Shown: positions 10,980 to 23,726, numbered from the stretch's first letter. The stretch: 64,000 nucleotides of DNA from Zanthoxylum bungeanum (GCA_019454045.1 SKCR01051206.1:62001-126000), one strand, 5' to 3'. The notes: generated from the letters alone by a model not told the origin. Program-made: numbers and translations.

Positions 10980-11440
10980 ACTGCTAACAGAACTACACTT
11001 AATCTAATTAGGATTATTATAGATCCAAATGGCTTCTATTGCTGCCTCAGCTGCAGCAATATTACGCTTTTATTGTTTTTTCGGCAACAGTATCTTGCTT
11101 GGAAGATTTCCAGCTCACTGTTCCGTTATTGAAACTATATATAGTACCTTTATTAAGACTTATAATCATTTTTATCGGTTAGGAAACTTGCAACGGTGAA
11201 CCCAGTCACTTCAAGTTCTCATTCTCCACAGCTCAAGAAAGCATCCTTCGATCATCTAAGATACGTAAGGATGCTCTTAACATCAATCCAGTGACTATCA
11301 CTAGGATTGGCCTGATTGTGACTCCATATGCTCAAAGTATATGAGACACCAGGTCGCGTACATTTCTTTCAATGTACGGGTTCTCGAAGAGTGATAACAA
11401 CTTTAAGATTTATCCCAGTAGATCCTTATTCATAGAATAA
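10980..11440 (-). pseudogene. copia-2 RNase H remnant
   Basis: The minus strand encodes SWKSSKQDTVAEKT, the hallmark end of the Ty1/copia RNase H, and in another frame AAAEAAIEAIW, the following conserved helix. The frame shift between the two shows decay. The corresponding plus-strand copy in copia-4 is at 39509-40060. Confidence 0.7.
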
Positions 11441-12340
11441 AGGTTGTTTCTCCCAAGAATTCTACGGAGAATTTTCATGAAAGCAAGCTTTCACCGATTG
11501 TATTATGGGAATGCCATTTCCAAGAAATGATATATCATCATTATTTAGGACAATCACTGTCAGTGAACTCCCACTAACCTCTTTATATACACAAGAATCA
11601 TTTTCATTTTGAATTAAATCATATACCATTATGATTACATCAAAATGATAATTCCAAGAACGCAATGCTTGCTTCAATCCATAAATGGATCGAATTAACT
11701 TGCAAACCTTGTTTGCTTGTTTTGGGTACGAAAAAACCATCAGGATGCTGTAAACATCCTCCAAAAGGTTTCCGTTTAAGGAAAGTGATTTTGACATTCA
11801 GCAGCCATATTTCAGAATGAAAAATACAGCATTAGCAAGCATTATCCAAATGGATTTAACCATGGCAACGAGTAAAAGGTTTCGTCGTAATCGACACAAT
11901 GTTGATAACGATACCTTTTCGCTACAAGCCTAGCTTTGTACGTTTGTTACGTTGCCATCCATGTGTGTCTTCCTTGAAGACGAATATAGTACCAATAGGC
12001 ACAATGCCTTCCGGTACAACAACTAGTGTCCAAACTTAGTTGGTATACATGGAATCCATTTCGGATATCATGGCACTTTTCCATAATAGGGAGTCGATAC
12101 CTTGTATCACTTCCTCATACGTAGTCAGTTCGTCTTCCTCGATAAGATTGACATATTCATGTGGTGAGATCAGAAACCCATACCTCCCGGGTTATTTTAA
12201 GACTCCTCCGACTTACGTGGTTCTTGTATATTTGAAGATTGTGGAATAGTTTCATCCCTGATGAACTGTTTGTGTTCCAATAATGAATCGGTGCCTTGAA
12301 TAGTATTACTCTGATTTTCATCGAGTTTTACTTTCCTCCC
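11441..12340 (-). pseudogene. copia-2 reverse transcriptase remnant
   Basis: The open stretch 11797-11462 encodes NGNLLEDVYSILMVF, then KVCKLIRSIYGLKQALRSWN, then SCVYKEVSGSS and DISFLGN. These are the central blocks of a Ty1/copia RT. The catalytic YVDD box has decayed to LNNDD. The upstream RT part (DSLLWEKCHDIRNG-type block near 12040-12130) is in other frames. Stops and frameshifts make the gene inactive. Confidence 0.8.
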
Positions 12341-12591
12341 ATTTACCACTGCATATAGGTATTCCTCTTAGGAAAACCGCATGGCGAGCAACAATTACAT
12401 TGTTCTCTTGTGAGTTATATAAGTACTATACTTTGGTTTCCCTAGGATAACCAAAAAATGAGACACTTATCCGATTTGGGTTCTAGTTTGGTATCATCCA
12501 AACATATGCCTAGCATTCCCAAATATTTAGGAATGAGAAAACCCAGTTTATTTCCTGTTCATATCTAATATAAATTCTGTCAAAAAGATTT

Positions 12592-13000
12592 TTATGGAAC
12601 CTTATTCAAAATAAGTATTGCACTGAATAATGCGTATCCCTTGAAGGAAAATGGTAGCTCTGAGCGACTCATGATTAACCTTATCATGTCTAACAAAATT
12701 TTGTTTCTCCGTTTGGACACACCATCAAAAAGTGGTGATCCGGGAGGGGTCCATTTTGAAAGAATACTATACTCTTTCAAGTAATCGAGGAACTTATTGC
12801 TTAAGTATTTTCATCACGGTCCAATCATGATGTTTTAATACTCTTACCGATCTGTTTGTCTACTTCGTGTCGAAACTCTTTGAATCTATCAAAAGTTTCC
12901 GATTCGTGTTTCAAAGGAAACACATAACCATAACGCGATGCGACATCCATAAAGGTTACGAAGTGTTCATATCCACCTCTAGCCTAGCTAGACATGGGCC
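12592..13000 (-). pseudogene. copia-2 integrase remnant
   Basis: The frame 12780-12592 encodes SKWTPPGSPLFDGVSKRRN, then KILLDMIRLIMSRSELPFSF and GYALFSAILILNKVP. This matches the third catalytic block of copia integrase (usual form WTPPGTPQ.NGVSERRNRTLLDMVR). The catalytic Glu position has become Lys (SKRRN). Further parts lie upstream in broken frames. Confidence 0.8.
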
Positions 13001-13556
13001 CACTTACGCCACTATGAACGAGGGCTAACAGATCGGTGGCACTTGCACTTTTACCAAGTAAAATGTGTTTTAGGCACTTTGCCTAATAAACTAGATTCGT
13101 AGGCATTATTTGAATAGAATCAAATATGTCCTTATATCCACTCTTCAAAAGTGTGGATATACGAGTCTTGTTTAGTGTTTCCCAGACAACAATGCCACTT
13201 ATAAGTCTCAACTGATTTATTCTGTTCGAGCTATTTGTTTGTCATGTCATACGCTTGAGATTCATTTATATTCAAAATATAAATATTGTTATTCACATCT
13301 AATGTGTTTATCTCAATATCATCTTTATAAAATAAAACACTTTAGTGTTCTAGAATATAAAGGTATACCCGCAATGGGTTAAACCCTGATATAGAGATAA
13401 TATTCCTAGTCAAACTAGGTATATTTAAACAGTTTCCTAATTTAAGTACATACCCTAAGGGTAGTTCTTAAACTTAGGTTTCTACGGTTAAAACAGCGAC
13501 TCTCGTCCCGTTTCCAATTCAGAGATTAATCTCAACTGAAGTCAATCTCCTACTTA

Positions 13557-13925
13557 TCAGCAGATTCTGGACATCAGTACATATCTATGTACCACATCTA
13601 GTATCAAAAATCCAATTTTGAAACTAATAGTGAACATGTTTATGACAAACATACTTGAAGCCGGAGCCTTGCCCGTCTTCACTTCCTTCATGTCTGCCTT
13701 GTCCATACGGCAGTCACTTATCCAGTGACCCCGTTTTCCATAATTTAGGCAGACATATTGGGATATGTCATTTGTCTTCCTAGAAGACTGTAATGATTTT
13801 ACCTTTGCCCTCTTTTTCCACACCCCAGAAGCTTTTGGCCAAGCCTTGGCCTTCTGGGATATCAAAGTAAGATGCGCCTTGCGCTTCTTGCCCTATTGCA
13901 AACTATGGCTTTGTCTCCTTGAGCA
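13557..13925 (-). pseudogene. copia-2 gag zinc-knuckle remnant
   Basis: The minus strand encodes CLNYGKRGHWISDC, a decayed CCHC knuckle (CX2CX4HX4C with the second Cys replaced by Tyr). It is preceded by a basic stretch (KKRAKVKSLQSSRKT) typical of copia gag. The corresponding plus-strand copy is at 36938-37159. Confidence 0.75.
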
Positions 13926-14099
13926 TAGCCATTAACTCTCCAAGAGTTTTCTATTGCAATTAGTACTTCTAAGATCTAAGTATAGATCTATGAAGATCTT
14001 TAATTTCATCATCATGGTACAAGGATCTAATCCTTAATTCTGACGACGAAATTAAAGTGTCATTGCGGTATGCATAATGGATTGAGCACTAAAGTTATC

Positions 14100-16104
14100 A
14101 TCACATGAATCTTCCAAAGATCATATTCTACTGTTTTCTCAACTCCGGGCTTAGGCCCCAAAATTTTGTTCTATCAAATAGAATAACTTCTTAGTTCCCA
14201 GGACTATCCTGAGGTTCTATTCCCAATCTGAAAATCAAAGTCGTTTAAAGACATTTTTAACCCAGGTTTATGTTTTAAACGCTAATCTTTCAGTTCTCTT
14301 GATTGCTATAGTCCAACTATCCAATCAACGATTTCAGGTACTATTGAATCAACTAAGCCTTGGCTTTGGCACAACAAACTTAATGATTCCAGATAAGCGA
14401 ACCCATTGACCTTGGAAAGCTTCGTAATCGATGTCGATGGACAAGAAGTGATCTTGACTTTGGCCAACAAATCACAACTTGGACAAGACATGCGATATGG
14501 AACAAAGCCTTAATGATTCAAACACATCCGCGATGGACAAAGGTCTTGACTTTGGCCAACAAACCAATGCCAATCTTGGATCTTGAGAATGAATCATTCA
14601 ATGGAAGAAAAAAAACGCTTAATATATTTTGAGGGTTTTTCGCGTAATTGGCAACCAATTAATTATCTTTGATTATGTCTCATCATTCACCCTTAAGCAT
14701 GCATTCTAAAAGCATAATAAGGCGTGATAAATAAATTTAATAATGATATGCGGATGGATATTTAAAACATATTGTTCCTAGAACAAATCTCTCCATTTCC
14801 TCTCTCCCGCTAGCACAATTCTTACTTCTACCCAATACATAACACTTCTAAAGAAACCCATTTACATTGAGGGGAATATGTGAGAAGAGAAATACAAAAA
14901 AACAAGAGGTAATAGGTTGGACACGCAGGTCCCAATTTAATAAATTCTAATTTATTACAATAATTTCCAAAATTGCCCTCACCCATCTAATATCCAACCG
15001 ATATACATTATCCATACATCACATCCATGTATTCACACAAAGCATGTTATCAATCAATCTAATCCAATTAATTAATCTGAAATTAATGACCATCCAATGT
15101 TCAAACAACGATTTGATTTGCGCGAGTCCGACTCGTTTTAAGAATAAGTACTCAAAGTACGAATTCTTGAACTATATTAAACTACAATATTAAATCCAAT
15201 TTAATTTGTATTCAATACTAATTCTTTATTTAATTCCAAATTATATATTACACTTATTAATGAGCCTTTACGACTTAGATTCTAAATCTAATCTGTATGG
15301 GTCTCAAAGCCCGATTAACATCCAATGTCAATTTAATTAAAGTCCAATGGGCTTTCAATTAATTTCTTAAGGCATAGACTTTGGTCAATATGGGTCAAAC
15401 CCAAAACCAAAGCCCAATTAAGGAATCACCCTTATTTGCCAAGAAACCAATTTAGGCCCAATTAAAATATTAAAGGTCCGTTAGTTATATTTGGACTTTA
15501 TGGATATGGTTTTGGGCCCAATTGGATCCAACCAATTAACCTAAACCAAACTTGGCCCAACCAAGCCCATTAAGCCCAAATACAACTTTCCAAGCCCAAT
15601 TCGAAATTAAGCCCAATTAATTTAATTACAATATTCCAACTATCACAATTAAATCAATTAAAGTGTGTAGCCATAATTAATTAGTCAAATTAATATTTCC
15701 AAAACACCAATTTACATAATTAATTATGGTAATCATCATCAACACATGTCCAATATTATTGAATCAAAAAATCAATTCATTTCCATGCTTTTGGTCACGA
15801 CAATTTGGGGTTTTATGTCCAATTCCGATTTCAATCCAATTGAATCCTAAATCAACATTTCCCAAGTCTTTCAACTCATCCAATGATCAAAAAAAAAATT
15901 ACCATGACATTAGGGCTTCTCAACTTTCGGCCAGGCCTACTAGTTTGGGGAAAATTAATCCAATTCAATTTTAATCAAATTGATCATGCATAACACTATG
16001 TTATCATCATTCAAGCATACTCAATCAATCAATTTCATCAAATCATGCACAAATCAATTTTACCCAAATTTTACCGTAATTCAATTTCATGCTTAATCAA
16101 GGCT
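14100..16104 (-). other. copia-2 leader, non-coding
   Basis: AT-rich, colinear with 2482-4939. Two clear copies of the TTGGCCAAAGTCAAGA motif lie near 14454 and 14543. No protein frame is supported. Confidence 0.6.
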
Positions 16105-16118
16105 GGCTATTGATACCA
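16105..16118 (-). other. copia-2 primer-binding site
   Basis: The minus strand reads TGGTATCAATAGCC one base after the LTR end, close to the initiator-Met site TGGTATCAGAGC. Confidence 0.7.
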
Positions 16119-16119
16119 T

Positions 16120-18100
16120 TGTTGGTTTTTCTAGGTCAAACCAAGATCAACTCAAACATATAAACATGTGAATATATCAAAGTAAAGTTGCGGAAATACT
16201 CACTTTGATCGGCTTTGCAATGCGATGAAACACACAAAGTGTTTCAAGCTTTTCCTCCATTAGACTCTCGGCCAAACTCCTCTTTGTGTGCTCAAGCTCC
16301 AAGCTTTGTTTGAGATTCCATGCTCATGAATGGGTTTCCCTATCACCTTTGTAGGACTCATTTTGTGTGCTAGCACTCTTGAAAAATTGCAACAATTTTT
16401 CTTCTTTGTTCATTTCTAGTTTCGGCCAAGCTAAAACTATTTGGGAGAGAAAATGTCTCCAAGGCCGTGAGGGAGAGAGAGAGAGAATAAGAAGTTGTGT
16501 TGGTTTTGTGTATTTGGATTTCTAAAATCTAATACCAAAAATCAATTACCAAATTCAAAAATGGTACAAGGCTTTAAAGCCTTCCAACTACTTCCATCAA
16601 TCAAAAATTGACAAGTTGTCAATCACCAAAAAGGTGACAAGACACCCATCACATGAATGACTAATGATGTGACGCGTGATGTGACTTGTGGGCCCCACTT
16701 GATTCGAAATGCGAGTGGGTCCGCAAGCACTCCTGGGCTCAAGTTCGCTAATTCTGAATTAACGAATTTTCCGTTGCGATGTAATTAAATCAAATTTCAT
16801 TAAATAATTATGCCTAGCAAAATTACTATTCACGTCGCTAACGAATTAATTCTAAATTAACTCATTTGCCCGAATTAAAATCTAATTTTAATTCCGCGTC
16901 GAAATCTAATTTCGTTTAATATATCGAATATATTAATTTATCGATTAATTCCAAATTAATCGTTCTCTCTCTTGAAATAATATTTTATCCCAGATAAAAT
17001 ATCTCCGTAATTAATCATAGATTAATTTTCTCTCTCTAATAATTAATCCCAGATTAATTATGTTCGAGTCATACGTCATCGGTGAATCTTCGGGAAGCGA
17101 CCCATGAGATCCCCGGATATGTTGGCAGTAAATCCAGTCGTCGGACTATCTGAACATGTACGTACCTAGTATTACATTTTTTCCGATTTACAAGAAATGG
17201 TTGGCTTCTAGCAAAGCATCGTGCCTACCCAGTTCTATAGAAATATTCTTAAAGGAATATATAATCTGTATCAGGCGTAGTATACGTAGTATTGCGTATT
17301 ACGATTCAGTATCGGATGTCACGTGCTAGGCCTGGGGCTGGAATTGTGTCTGCCCCGTACGAAGCACATATCGGATCTCTGGTAACTAGTCTCTACAATC
17401 GAATAAACATGACCTAGTCATATTATCCCGATAGCTGCAGCATATAAGGGCACCAGTTCCGTATCCTACGTGATCATCATCTCCATATGACTGGAGTGAT
17501 ACTTCCATCTTGACATCACACCCAATACACTACGATTCTAATATACCAGAAGAGGCGTACACAGAACTGGTTAAAGCCCTGGACGACCAAAACCAAAGTA
17601 TATTGATTTTCGCAAGTATTAGCGGTGCAAGTCTCAAGTTAAGACCAAATACACCTACCCTGATTCGGACTTCCATAGACACATAGCCATACTTCCAATG
17701 GAATTCCGAGGGGTCTATCCAGAGCGATGTTGTTTCTGTAACATCGGTAAACACAACCTCCTATTACACTTACATAAGTATCCAATACTTAAATATATGA
17801 GAACTATGCCGTTATGCTCCCACAACGCGCACAAGTGCAATACTAGTCTATTCCGCATTATCGATGTCCAATCTCGATAATACTATGACTAGGGATGTTT
17901 TAATGATTAAACCTTCATGGATTGATATTGTCTCATATCTTATCAATCCGGAACTAATCATATGGACTTTTATCATTTATATATCCCGGTAATCCAATTA
18001 CAAATGATAAAATAACAATTTACTTTGTCATATAGTTAATTTGTACAACAACATCATGTTCTGTACAAATAGTGATGCTATGGGTCATAATTGTCCAACA
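16120..18100 (-). repeat. copia-2 5' LTR
   Basis: 1981 bp with TGTTGG...CCAACA termini. It is followed by CGATG, the partner of the degenerate TSD. Confidence 0.85.
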
Positions 18101-18989
18101 CGATGCCTATTACAAGAGACACGACATTCGACATGAGAGAATTGGTGCACCTACCCTACAAAATAATAGTGTAGTTGAAAGAATAAACCACGCCATTATG
18201 GAGAAAGTCATAAGTATGATCAGTATGACTATGCTGCCAAAGCCATTCTGAGGAGAAGCTGTTCATACCGCCTACTACCTGATCAAAAAATCACCATATG
18301 TACCGTTGAATTTTGAGATTCCAGAGAAACTGTGGCCTGATAAGAATCCATCATACTATCACATTAGAGTATTCGGCTGTTTAGCCGTAGAACATGTATC
18401 CAAGGAGCTCAAGAAGAAACTCGATGCAAGGACTACTCTATGTATATTCCTAGGCCATGGAGATGTAGAATTTGGATACATACTATGGGATCCGAAGGAA
18501 AAGATTGTCATCTAAAGCAAAGATGTAGAGTTTCTTGAAGACCAGACCATGAAAGACATTGAAAAACCTAAAATGTATTCCAACTTCAGTACCGACAGAA
18601 ATCCAGACCCTGCACCAGCATAATTGGCCACAAATAGGGTGCATGATATTTCAGAAGCAGAACTAGAGGAGGCAAATGAAGATGTTGAGCAGGGGGAGAC
18701 ACAGTCCCCTCCATCGGAAACTACAGAAAAAAAAATGTTGAGTACGAGGAGCCGCAACTCGCGCCACTAGAAGCTACAGAATCATCCACATATTTGGATG
18801 ATGACAGACCTCCTGAAACTAGTGGAACTCTGAAAAAATACATCAACCAAATATCCAGGATCCAAATACATTCCGCTTACTGATATGGGGAGGTAGAGAT
18901 TTTCCTACAAGGTAAGAAGACTATGAGGAACAAATTGGTGAAGAAAAATGGCAGTAGAAGAGTACTATGCAGAGACACAATGAAGTGTG
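18101..18989 (+). pseudogene. Copia pol remnant: integrase C-terminal half and linker
   Basis: Continuation of the gene interrupted at 8735. Visible blocks are IRHERIGAPTPQNN-like sequence, then VVERINHAIMEKVISMI (catalytic Glu in VERIN). The open frame 18306-18515 has NFEIPEKLWPDKNPSYYHIRVFG, then CLAVEHVSKELKKKLDAR, CIFLGHG and FGYILWDPKEKIVI. This is the conserved copia integrase C-terminal domain that precedes the RT linker. Several stops interrupt it (for example after PKPF and after KIVI). The acidic linker (EAELEEANEDVEQGE) and a remnant of the RT approach (LTDMG near 18879) follow before the region ends at an LTR-like terminus. Confidence 0.85.
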
Positions 18990-19879
18990 TGTTGGGATAT
19001 ATGCCTAAGAGCATAATGTAATATGTAAACGGGATTATGTTTTAAGTAATAAACGATGTGGTTATTCTTTTTTTAAAATGTTGATTTTAAAGTTGCATAT
19101 TATAAATTATCATGTATGTCATTGGATACTAAATGTACTTTCAGATTTAGTGTATAAGTGTTATATACAAGAGGATTTAAATCTGAAATTAGTAATCTTA
19201 AATAGTCCATAGAGAGCAAACAAAGAAGGGCATTTTATTTGTGGTTTATTTACAGCTGCGGTCCATTCCATATTTATATGATGACTTTGATCCGGGTTTG
19301 TTTATGTGGTGACATGGGAATATAGGCACCATATATGATGCGATCATATAGGACTGGACCAAGACAGAAATGAATTTCTTTTAATATCCGTTAAACAAAG
19401 AAATTCGTATCAGTCTAATAGATGATCATATATTGGTTGATCTTAATTATGAGTGTACTACGAACTCCTACATGACAGGCTATGTCCTTTGATTTACAAA
19501 GGTGAGGTTGGTGAAGCAATCCCGACCAATAGCTACGTATTTTGGGGACATGGTTTGGTGCGTAGCTGTGAATGTTTTACATAGATATGGAATCAACTCC
19601 TTCTTGCGAGAAGTAGATGAGTATCTTCCTTAAGGGTTGATTCGGTACTTGAACGGTTAGAGCACTCAAGTCTTTCTATTACGAATAGAAAGATTAATAT
19701 TCATAATAGTTATGAATAAATCGTCCATGAGAGAATCAATGATACTTATGACACAAAATACGAGATCTGAATTGTTGAATGAAAAATTCTGGATTAAGAT
19801 GAGGAGTGTAGAAAAATTTTCAAGATCGATATTGGGTGCCTAAGCCGCTTCCGCTGCGCGAGGGAAAGCGTTCCCTACA
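18990..19879 (+). repeat. Candidate solo LTR, 890 bp
   Basis: It begins TGTTGGGATATATGCC and ends TTCCCTACA, near-perfect inverted termini (TGTTGGG/CCCTACA). It has no PPT upstream and no PBS downstream, so it looks like a solo LTR of a third copia family. The flanks are not a clean 5-bp TSD. Instead an imperfect 20-bp direct repeat (17/20) lies outside both ends, at 18961-18980 and 19881-19900. The first ~38 bp also occur in inverted orientation at 8276-8316. Confidence 0.5.
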
Positions 19880-20010
19880 GTGTACTGTGTAGAGACACAA
19901 CCATCATGTCAACAAAGGTGGTTATACGGGACAAGTTAGAGTTGTGTAGAGTTATAGTCGGAATAGCTATAAGATGAAAATCGTTTCAGATGCAGTTGGA
20001 GGGGGAGAAT
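19880..20010 (+). other. 3' tail of older copia with PPT
   Basis: Non-coding stretch ending in TTGGAGGGGGAGAAT (19996-20010), a strong polypurine tract directly before the LTR at 20011. Confidence 0.6.
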
Positions 20011-20492
20011 TGATGCATAATTAATATTTGGTACCATCACCATTAGTGAATTAATGATTTTGGAGTTAGTAACCACCCCTAACTGCTCAATTAGTGGATA
20101 AATATGACAACCACTTCACTAATTATGTTGAGTTGGAAGGCAAGTCATTGCCTATAAATTGAGCCCTCATTTGAGCATTTAAGCATCCTCAACAAGAACC
20201 TCCAAGTAAGAGAGCTTAAAGTTTAAACTCCAAGTAAAAGAGCTTAGAGAGTGAAGTGTGAGGTTTTTTGTAAAAAAAATTTATAATCTTTGTAAATTTT
20301 ATTCTAATAATAATACAAAGAATATTTTCCTCATAAACACTGTTCAGCGGCAGAAAATCACAACAAAAGAAGCTTCAGAAATGGAATCGACCAGGAAAAA
20401 GGATCGAAAGAGCCACAGGGTTCCACCCTTCAGATATGAATCTCTTATTCCGCGGGATTTGGTTGCGGATGGCTCGTTCTGGGTTTGCATCA
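20011..20492 (+). repeat. 3' LTR of older copia element, 482 bp
   Basis: It starts right after a PPT with TGATGCA and ends TGCATCA, a perfect 7-bp inverted terminal repeat. A TATA box (TATAAATT, 20153-20160) sits about a third of the way in, as expected for an LTR promoter. It most likely belongs to the plus-strand copia whose integrase is at 8352-8735 and 18101-18989. The matching 5' LTR is not in the window. Confidence 0.65.
20153..20160 (+). promoter_or_regulatory. TATA box of the 482-bp LTR
   Basis: TATAAATT in a C/T-rich context, followed about 30 bp downstream by the probable transcription start region of the LTR. Confidence 0.5.
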
Positions 20493-20902
20493 TTTATGAT
20501 AGTGGGAAGTTATTTTTTAGCTGTTGATTATCTTGTTTCTAGATGAATTATTTGTTAGCTGCTATTGTTTTGTATTGTTTTAATTTTTTTGTATTAATTT
20601 TTTTTACCCGGAATCAATTTCATTTTCAAGTACCATATCATCGACTGTTGTCTTTTTGTTATTTAAGCAAACCAAGTGGAAATAAATTCCTTCACACATA
20701 TATTTTGAAAGCAAGTGAATGAATCCTATTGATAAGATTGTGAGGTTGTCCTGTATGAAACAATCTATATTTATTATATTTCCAAGGAAAATAAAGCTCT
20801 TATAATCAGTTTTGGAGTCTTAGGGAGATCTCCTTAATCCTAGGAAAATCATTAATCACAATACTTTAAATAAATATAGCCATTCATTGTATTAAATTAA
20901 TG

Positions 20903-21110
20903 CTTCAGTTACTAAGCTGAAACAATTTTAATAATTTTTTTCAGTTACTAAGCTGAAATAAATTTAATAATTTCTTTCCCAATCGTGATAAAAGTAATGA
21001 ATTTGAATTACTAAGCTGAAACAATTTTAATAAATTTTTTCAGTTACTAATCTGAAACAACTTTAATAATTTCTTTCCCAATCGTTCCGATAAAAGCAAC
21101 GAATTTGAAT
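20903..21110 (+). repeat. Local tandem repeat, ~38-bp units in ~100-bp pairs
   Basis: Four copies of a unit centred on 'cagttactaagctgaaa' plus 'aattttaataa' start near 20906, 20941, 21003 and 21041. After the second and fourth copies comes 'tttctttcccaatcgt...gataaaagyaaygaatttgaat', so the larger period is about 100 bp. Confidence 0.7.
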
Positions 21111-21802
21111 TTGAAAGATTTGAATGAGCTGTTTTGAAGATCAAGAGTTGAATTTTACGCCAATTCAGGAGATGTTTGATTATGTTGGAAAGTCCAACTC
21201 TGATGAAAGTTTTAGGGTAAATATCATATATTCAATGAATAAATAATGAAATCTTGATGTCAAATTTTGCAAGTAAATTATCTAGACTAGACTGATGGAT
21301 GTTGAATAGGATGTAAAGTTAATTGCATGAGATTCTGAATATTTTGAAAGTTTTGCATTTCTTTGAGTTATATTTTTGGTACTCATCAGTAGAGTAATTA
21401 GATGAACATTGCAAGTGAGCTACAAGGTTATCCATTTGATTAATTTCAAAGAAGCTTAATTTTTAATATGAAATCTTTTTTTACCCTAATATGTACTGTC
21501 ATATGGATTATTTGTTTGTTTTACCAAACATTTGTTCATAATATGGTACTTTTCATTTTTTCATTATAAAATAATATTAACTGTTGACGGTTGTTTTTCG
21601 TTACAAGGGTAATTCGAGAAAAACTACTCCTCGAACAAACCTCCCCCAAGTAATGAATTTATTTAGTTAGTTGGGAACCAAAACAAAGTTGGCAAGCAAA
21701 TCAAAAACCACAGAAAAGACAAAGGATCTAACATGGTTCAGTGGAATGGATCCAATCTACGTCCACGGGAACAAAGGAAATTTTTTTTTATTACCACCTC
21801 TG

Positions 21803-21854
21803 GTCAGACCGACCTCCTTGTCTCTCTCGTCAGACCGATCTCCTTGTCTCTCTC
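21803..21854 (+). repeat. 26-bp direct repeat, two copies
   Basis: 'gtcagaccga' followed by 'yctccttgtctctctc' occurs twice in tandem at 21803 and 21829. Confidence 0.7.
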
Positions 21855-23726
21855 TTACACTGAGTTTTTCTTCTATTTTACAAGTTATGTAAATGCTAAA
21901 AATTGCTAGAAAATGATTAGGCCAACAAGAGAGTTCAAAAACCCTCAATATGAATCTTCAACCCCTTTATATAGTGCGTCTAAATCCACTATTACACCAA
22001 TTCGTGACGTCAGCCACGTTACCCTGTTATCATTGCCTAGGCTCATTTCCCCAATCAAACTACAAATAGTAGTTCTGCCGTCTGACACCCCAACTCCCTG
22101 CCATCTGAACCTCATTAATTCACCTTTTTTTGGTAGCTGCTACACGTTCTGCCCATGTGCCAACCCGTATTCCAACCACTCACGCGGTTTCGTGTGTCAG
22201 TGGATAAGCCTGATACCCTCTTCCATCCCATCATTCGTTGGCCTACTCCCATCTCATCATCTTTTAGGAGGCTCAAACTTCTGTTTGGGGCTTACGTCAT
22301 TCATACGTGAGCATAATGCTATAACCCCAACCAATATCCCCGAGTCGGTATACCAAAACGGAAGACGCTCTTCATTGCTCCTTTTACCAGGTCAGGTCGA
22401 CAGAGATGCCTTCACTTCCCTTACCTTCTCTTCGAAAAGGTCAAGCCAACATTAAACTCCTCGGCCGCATCTATTATGGGCATCTAGCTTGTATCTTCTA
22501 GTGATCACTTTTCTATGTTTCTTCTTTTCTAATAAAGCTTCCTAGGGTGTATGTGCTCGTGCCTCAGTTGGCTTAAAAAGATCTCATTCCCATTGTTACT
22601 AGCATTAAAAAGATCTCCTGAGTGCCTCGGGTTAGTCTTCATCTGCATAAATATTACCCAATCTTATACTTCTTATCGGATCGGTCTTCATATGCGCCTC
22701 GGGCTATGATACTTCTGACTTCTCATCCTCATGAAGATCATGGGTCTTCATCTGTTAAGCACCAAAAACCCATTCTACCCCATCTTCAGGCTTCGGAGTT
22801 TCTCGGGGCAAAAAATCACCATCAACATTTGTCCCATAGTTCTCGGTATCAACGAGTTGGTAAGTTGATGTCGGGAACTTCAATAATGATGTAGTGGCTC
22901 CTCCGTTTTCGGGTCTTTCTTCGTTATCATCCACAATGCCATGTCCTCGGGTCATGAAGGTACCTGTTACTGCCAAAAGATTTCTTTTGTGATGATTGCC
23001 ATCTCCACCGTCGGTTGGAGTTTCTAAGGTTCCTCAAGCCGCCCCTTGGAAGTTGTGTAATCAGCATGGCCTTCTTGAAATGCTTGTCACATCATTCAAG
23101 GGTTTCCACCTCTTCATCTCCCCGAGATGCCACGTGTCACGTACCCGAGGCTTGCGCTCCAAAACCGAAGATAATTGTAACCCAACCAAATAATGGCTCC
23201 AATCTCGTTATTCCATTCAAATTCAATGGGTGAGTCCCCCATCACACGTGTCACTGATCCTGCCATATTACCTCAATCGAACGGTCAAAATCAACCCTAG
23301 CTGCCTACTTAAAGGCTACAATACTTCATTTTCTTCTTTCAACACTTCATCTTCTTTAAAGAAACTTCAACACTCTCTTCATTCTCTACTATTCTGAGCC
23401 TTCAACTTCCTTTCAAGCTTCTCAACATCTTTATCCATTTGAACAAGTAAGTTTTCTACTGACTCTTTTTTCTTCGTGTATGTTTCCCTTTCTCAATAAT
23501 GGTTGTAGTTTGTATGTGCTGGGTGCTTGTATTTATGTTGTTTATTTTCTGTGATAATGGGAATACGAGGGTGGGATTACTAATGCGACTGTGTTTTTGT
23601 TATTTGTGTATATATGCAGGCATGCTTTTCTAGGTTTTTGTGTGTGTTTGGTTTCGTTTGCATTTTGAAGACTTACTTGTTCCGCAATTATTTAGGGCAC
23701 TTAGAGCTTTCTAGGGTTAGTCAATG

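Larger units (their letters stand above)
8736..18100 (-). mobile_element. Ty1/copia element copia-2, complete, nested
   Basis: A full minus-strand copy: LTRs 8736-10734 and 16120-18100, PPT next to the left LTR, PBS next to the right LTR, 9365 bp in all. Flanks are TGATG (8731-8735) and CGATG (18101-18105), a 4/5 TSD. Across the insertion the integrase gene of an older plus-strand copia continues (8735 to 18101), which confirms the boundaries. The internal coding region survives only as broken remnants of RNase H, RT, integrase and gag. Confidence 0.9.
20493..23726. other. Unassigned AT-rich intergenic or old repeat DNA
   Basis: I recognise no gene here. 20903-21110 is a short tandem repeat block. 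From 21582 (TGTTGACGG...) to about 23450 the base composition is less AT-rich, with many 'cctcggg' words and a promoter-like end. That end has a G-box (CCACGTGTCACG near 23130), a TATA-like 'cttaaag' near 23310 and a pyrimidine-rich leader at 23320-23430. It could be a decayed LTR or other transposon. The longest open frame (21913-22455) shows no family motif. Confidence 0.4.

Noticed and set aside
21913..22455. 180-codon plus-strand ORF in the unassigned block
   Set aside because: Composition is not protein-like, no family motif is visible, and flanking frames are closed. Kept only as part of the unassigned region.
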